Shown here: positions 59,663-64,000 of the stretch, one piece after another
How the letters are laid out: each line of letters begins with the position of its first letter
How positions within the stretch are numbered: the first letter of the stretch is position 1
Source: Henricia sp. BOLD:AAB3569
Taxonomy: Eukaryota > Echinodermata > Asteroidea > Spinulosida > Echinasteridae
Assembly: GCA_037783545.1 (NCBI GenBank)
Contig: JBBELK010000636.1
Span: forward strand, 930,001 to 994,000
DNA length: 64,000 nt
Reading direction: 5' to 3'
The notes under the pieces: generated by a model
What the model was told of the DNA's origin: nothing
Database searches by the model: none
What the model saw: the letters and a program-made list of their open reading frames with translations, nothing else
Position numbers and translations under genes: made by a program

Positions 59663-62083
59663 TGGGATTTAAAAAAAAATTTAAAAATCAATAAAATAAT
59701 TCATAAATCAATTAGTCAATATAATAAAAATACTATCCATGGGAAGAAAACAGTTTACAATCTCCAGTTTGGATGTTGAAGCAAAAAGGTTGGTGTGTCT
59801 GGTGTGATCACCGCATGTACTGCATTATGGAACTGATAAATTAGTAACTAATACAAAACATCAGTGGTTTTTTAACGATATTCTTATAAATAAATGGATA
59901 TTTGAGAGCGCGAAAGTTTAAAAAAAATTTTAATAATGGGAAAATAATGACTAATGATATGGAATCATTTAATCTTAACATCCGTGGAAAAAAATGGGAT
60001 GCTCCATAAAATGTTGAATTTTTGCTTTTTCTAAATAGAAAAAACTACAAGTCTACCAGCAGCTAAGGCCCCCTGTACAAAATTTAAAAATGTTTTTCCC
60101 AAGTCTTGAATTTTTTTCCTGACAAGTTTTGCTTTTTTGATTATGCACTTACTGATGTTTTTGTTTAACTTGGGAAAAGCTTAGACCTTTTTTCCGACTT
60201 GTCCCATATTTTTTATTGATCCTAACCAGCAATATCAAATTGTTATTATATTTTTGGATTAAAATTCAATAAATGAGCAACTTTGGTCAGTGGCGATCAA
60301 ATCTGTACCGTATAAAAATGAGCAAAGTACAGGTACATGTAGTGGCTGAACCTGAAATGGTACATATATATTTCTGGTCATGCTTATGTACATGTAATTT
60401 GAGAATTTTTTTCAGCCAGTCTCACAGGTTTTGTGTGCAAGTTCTTTCCGATATAGAAGCACCAGGTTTTAACTAGTTTTAGTAGACACTTGGAAATCTA
60501 TGACGTCATCATGTGCGCACTGGGTACACTGATATTGGTGAGGTCAGATTCACTACGGGCTCTTGTCGTCCTTGAAGTTGCGCATCATTAACAATGCGCT
60601 GTAAAACATTTCAGCGCTAGATGCAGTTTAAGTTATTTTAATGGAATTGAATGGAAAGTGTATTTTCTACTGACAATATGAATCTTTTTAAACGATTTCT
60701 AAAAATTTATATGAGGTTGCGGCAAGGTTTTTGTTTGATGGAAACATTTAAGGTCCAAATTAAGGTAGGTTTATGTTAGGAGACAGACTTAGGAAACTGT
60801 CGACTGTTTGGACACATTCTTGTCTGCGTTTGTGCCAAATCGCACTCACGCACTGTAATAATTGTAGCCTATGGGTTTTGTTTTTTGGCAAAACAAAAAT
60901 TAACTGCTCCTCTTTTGTGAACGTCTTCGAGTGCATGATCTTTATTCCAGTCGTATTAGAACACGACGTTGTACGCCCTCATATGGGTCTACTCTTGTAC
61001 GTGTCGCTTCTAAATTATGATGGGCAGAGGAACAAGATAATAAGCGCTTGAATTAAGACTAACCAAGCAAAAAACAATGTGACTGGCGAAAATGAGGGCG
61101 CTTTGTCAAATCACATTTTTTATAGCAGTGGCACATTCACTTTCATAAAAATTCCGCATGGAAACAGACGTATAAAATACAAGCAAAACACGGCAATAAT
61201 TGCTTGATCAATTTTTACAGCCAAACTATTTTTGAAATCTGCTGGAACTTTTCTGTAGTGTAAAATTAGTCAACTCGAAATTAAATGTTTGAATTTTTCC
61301 CCAAGTCCCTGGTGTGACTGCTAAAAAATGTGTTTTAAATTTTTAAATTTGGGTTTTTCTATCAAATCTGCACTTACCGATGCTTGATCATGTTGATAAT
61401 TTAAAGAAAATTATTATAGGCTATGATCAATTTCTGGCCTCACAAGTAAAGGATATTTATGTTATAATTGAAATGCTTAAGTTGTCGGTCGGTGCATGGA
61501 GGAAGAAAAGCCTCCATGGTCGGTGTTGGTTTATAATATAAGTACGGTATAAAAAATTCAAACTCCAGGGCATAAAAAATGAAAAATAGCATTTTGTGTG
61601 TAGTTTTTAAGTAATTAGGGGGGCCTACCATCAAATTCTCTTTTTTAGTGAGTTCAGTGGATTTTAGATTCTTTACCCAAATCATAACAAATATGGTATT
61701 AACGGAAAGCTCGTTCCAAGAGAAATCCAACGGTGTTTGAATCAGCTTCATATCTCAAACCATTATTGAGTTATGCCATTTTTTACATTAAAATTTGACC
61801 ACTTCCTGTCTGTAAATTTTGATTTGACATCGCTCTCCTATATTATCACAAGTTACTATTTTGTCTTTTTATGAAAGCTAACAAGTTTAGTATAATTAAA
61901 AAGCCCTTTTAAAACTCTATTCGTTGATGTTGGAATCAAATCCATACCTTTTAATATAGAAAAGATATGGTTTGTTTAAAAATTGAGGTTTGACCGTCTT
62001 TTTCGACACACTGACTGGACGGTGCTGCACTGATAGTTGGGTTGCTACATGGCATTTAAAAAAAAAAAAAAGAATTGTACTAC
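59663..62083. other. Probable 5' UTR intron or upstream region of the CTCF-like gene
   Basis: AT-rich with long A and T runs. No coding exon and no paired element ends were recognised. Confidence 0.35.
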
Positions 62084-62325
62084 CAGCCCCGCCTATGAGC
62101 CCCGCCCATCAGCCCCGCCCTGTGAGCCCCGCCCATCAGCCCCACCCACCAGCCCCGCCCATCAGCCCCGCCCACCAGCCCCGCCCACCAGCCCTGCCCA
62201 TGAGCTCCACCCACCAGCCCTACTATTCAATCCAGCCAATCAGCCCCAAGCATCAGCCCCACCCAATGGCATCAGCCCCACCCTGGCATCAGCCCCACCC
62301 TGGCATCAGCCCCACCCTTATACAT
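62084..62325 (+). repeat. CAGCCCCRCCCAY minisatellite
   Basis: About 18 copies of a 13-base unit with variants. Pro-rich frames across it (SPAHQPRP-type) are repeat products, not a gene. Confidence 0.9.
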
Positions 62326-62329
62326 GACA

Positions 62330-63873
62330 TGTCATGCCTACCCACCTCGCCCATCACCGCCGGCGCCGCCAGGTATAGGAGGCCCGCAATTTATACACAC
62401 CGGCCCCATGAGCTCCTGCAAGTGATACGCTACGTTTTGAAGTAGGTCTCGGACTAAGTTACATGGCGTTGAAAATTTATGTGTCGCCATTTTTCGCTAG
62501 CGCTAAACTGTCATTTTTTATGTCATTCTTAACTAAAAATATCCATTCTTTTCATTTATAATGGTTTCAGATGGTGTCTCAAATTCCTTTAGTACTAAAA
62601 TCCATCATTTTCTTTACAAATTGAACATGAAAATTACCTGTTTTTAGTGCAAAATAAACAGACTAGACGACGGTGTCCCCTCCACCAAAATACAACAAAC
62701 ATGGTATCAATCGAGAGCGTGTTTCGTAATCTTCACGATGAAAACGGAACAAAGGTCATAAGTCAAAAGAGAAAGGTCACAGAGGCCTTTTGATGACGTC
62801 TGTCTGCAACGTCATCAAGCAAGATGGCCGCGCCCTTCGGCAACCCACAAAAATAATTTGCCGAGTATGTCAAATTGGAAGGTAAATTTATCAGTGTTAA
62901 ACTCGGCATTTCGTACAATTTGAGACATCACTTGAAAAAGGGATCCTCCATCTCTTCAAAAATTATTTTAGAATCGAATTTGAGCAACTAGAACTATTCT
63001 AAATATCGCAAAGTTTTGGGCCATTTTCCCCACGCTTCCAGATACAATCGTCAATTTTACGTTTTTCACTGAACTCGCTATCTTTTTGTGGGTCATTAAA
63101 TTATATTTTTTTAAAATAAATAAATTGCGGTTACGACATGTATGATGTGGTATCTGATCATGCATTCTCTTAATGAAAACTACTCGGCATGTGAAATCAT
63201 ATTGTTGGATTCACATTCATTTTGTACACCTGCAAACATGATTCTGTTGCATGGCCATGGTGGTTGTGTAGCATGATGTGTAGGCCTAGTTGCAATACAA
63301 CAAAGACCACACCCTAAAAATCATGAAAATTTCCATGTTCTTTTGTAGCCCCATTTTGCATTTCCAGCCGAAGTTATTATTTCCCATCTTCTGGAAAGAC
63401 TGCCACATTATACTGTATGCATCGTGACCAGATAATAATTCACCCCTATCCCAACTAAACAAGACCAAACGACGGCGGGAAAGTGGCGCTCTCCGTCCGC
63501 CTAGCGTCCAAATTTCGACAGCGTCGTTTTCTTCCCTTATTTGCATAAGACACCGGTGATTTTCTGAACCGCTTGGGGGCGCAAGATTACAAAACAGCAA
63601 GAAAAACATCGTCCAAACGTCCTTCAAAATACAACAATCTTCAACAACGATACCTTCGGATGCTACAAATCGATGTACATTGGAGAAATAAAGCTCTGTT
63701 GACGTGTCATTCCCTCGCAAAATGCAGCGTCTTTCGCCAGTCGAACGACGGCAACCTCGAGGTCATTTGCATAAAACTACGCGAGCAGTGCTGATCAAAA
63801 ATTTAACGACGTCAGGGGGCGCTAACCAGATTGGGCATCTTTTCCCGAAAAATATTCAAAAATAAACCTTACC
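62330..63873. other. Gene-free right flank
   Basis: GC content rises near 62.35 and 63.45-63.83 kb, where the CTCF-like motif matches occur. Frames of up to 144 codons show no recognised domain. Confidence 0.35.
63569..63582 (+). promoter_or_regulatory. Weak CTCF core motif match (12 of 14)
   Basis: CCGCTTGGGGGCGC. A second partial match, with core AGGGGGCGCTA, lies at 63813-63823. Both are within 310 bases of the candidate first exon of the CTCF-like gene. Confidence 0.25.
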
Positions 63874-64000
63874 TTTGAGAGTATGATGATCCTTGACAAT
63901 GTATCAGTCTTTTTCTAACCATATAACTTCACAACTACACCGGATGAAACAGAAATTTTGAGTAAAACGATTCCAAAACTAATCCAGACAATGGCACTTT
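63874..64000 (-). promoter_or_regulatory. Candidate untranslated first exon ending at 63874, running off the window
   Basis: A strong donor CAAAG/gtaagg on the minus strand at 63873/63874 follows about 127 bases with a short upstream frame. Spliced to the acceptor at 59663, that short frame would stop at once, so it would be an upstream ORF. Linking it to the CTCF-like gene is an inference from position and strand. Confidence 0.3.

Noticed and set aside
62000-62445. Proline-rich frame
   Set aside because: Product of the CAGCCCCRCCCAY minisatellite.
63286-63720. 144-codon minus-strand frame
   Set aside because: No family recognised and no matching exons; left as unassigned.

Overview
This is animal nuclear DNA: genes are split by GT-AG introns, open frames are short, and most of the non-coding sequence is small inverted-repeat transposons, foldback elements and tRNA-derived SINEs. 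The gene families (CTCF-type zinc fingers, TCAIM, FLYWCH) are metazoan. The TACATGTA-rich background and the style of SINE and MITE fit a marine invertebrate deuterostome, most likely an echinoderm. That placement is an inference, because no marker gene settles it.

All four genes I can support are on the minus strand. (1) TCAIM (7.6-21.0 kb) has eight coding exons that join in frame into about 462 residues, including a J-domain-like HPD motif; its 5' exon was not found. (2) A short CTCF-like gene (29.7-31.0 kb) has one coding exon and six zinc fingers. (3) An intact gene with three FLYWCH domains (34.6-36.2 kb). (4) A large CTCF-like gene (45.5-59.6 kb) has eight coding exons that join in frame into 1129 residues, with a Q-rich N-terminus and nine fingers that match human CTCF fingers 2 to 10. 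It also carries an SVYDF motif at the place where vertebrate CTCF docks onto cohesin. A possible untranslated first exon lies at the right edge. Genes 2 and 4 are paralogues and flank gene 3, so the locus looks like a local duplication of a CTCF-derived factor.

The rest is mobile-element sediment. The best resolved pieces are: a six-copy MITE family with TTTAAAG ends and internal GGGCGAAGTGG-type word arrays (A); a six-copy palindromic MITE family ending in TTAAAGGCACAGGCTCGTC (B); a decayed Tc1/mariner element at 18.8-20.3 kb interrupted by another transposon; a three-layer nest at 17.2-18.2 kb; hAT-like elements at 51.25 and 56.3 kb with 8-bp target duplications; a 725-bp element with a 9-bp target duplication at 38.7 kb; a MITE with Sleeping-Beauty-type ends at 31.9 kb; a relic of a non-LTR retrotransposon at 44.1 kb; and many foldbacks whose arms are short-word arrays. 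One hAT-like element in intron 2 of the large CTCF-like gene contains a near-consensus CTCF site.

The most interesting result is the CTCF-like pair: one copy keeps the core DNA-reading fingers and the cohesin motif but lacks fingers 1 and 11, and the other is cut down to fingers 5 to 10.
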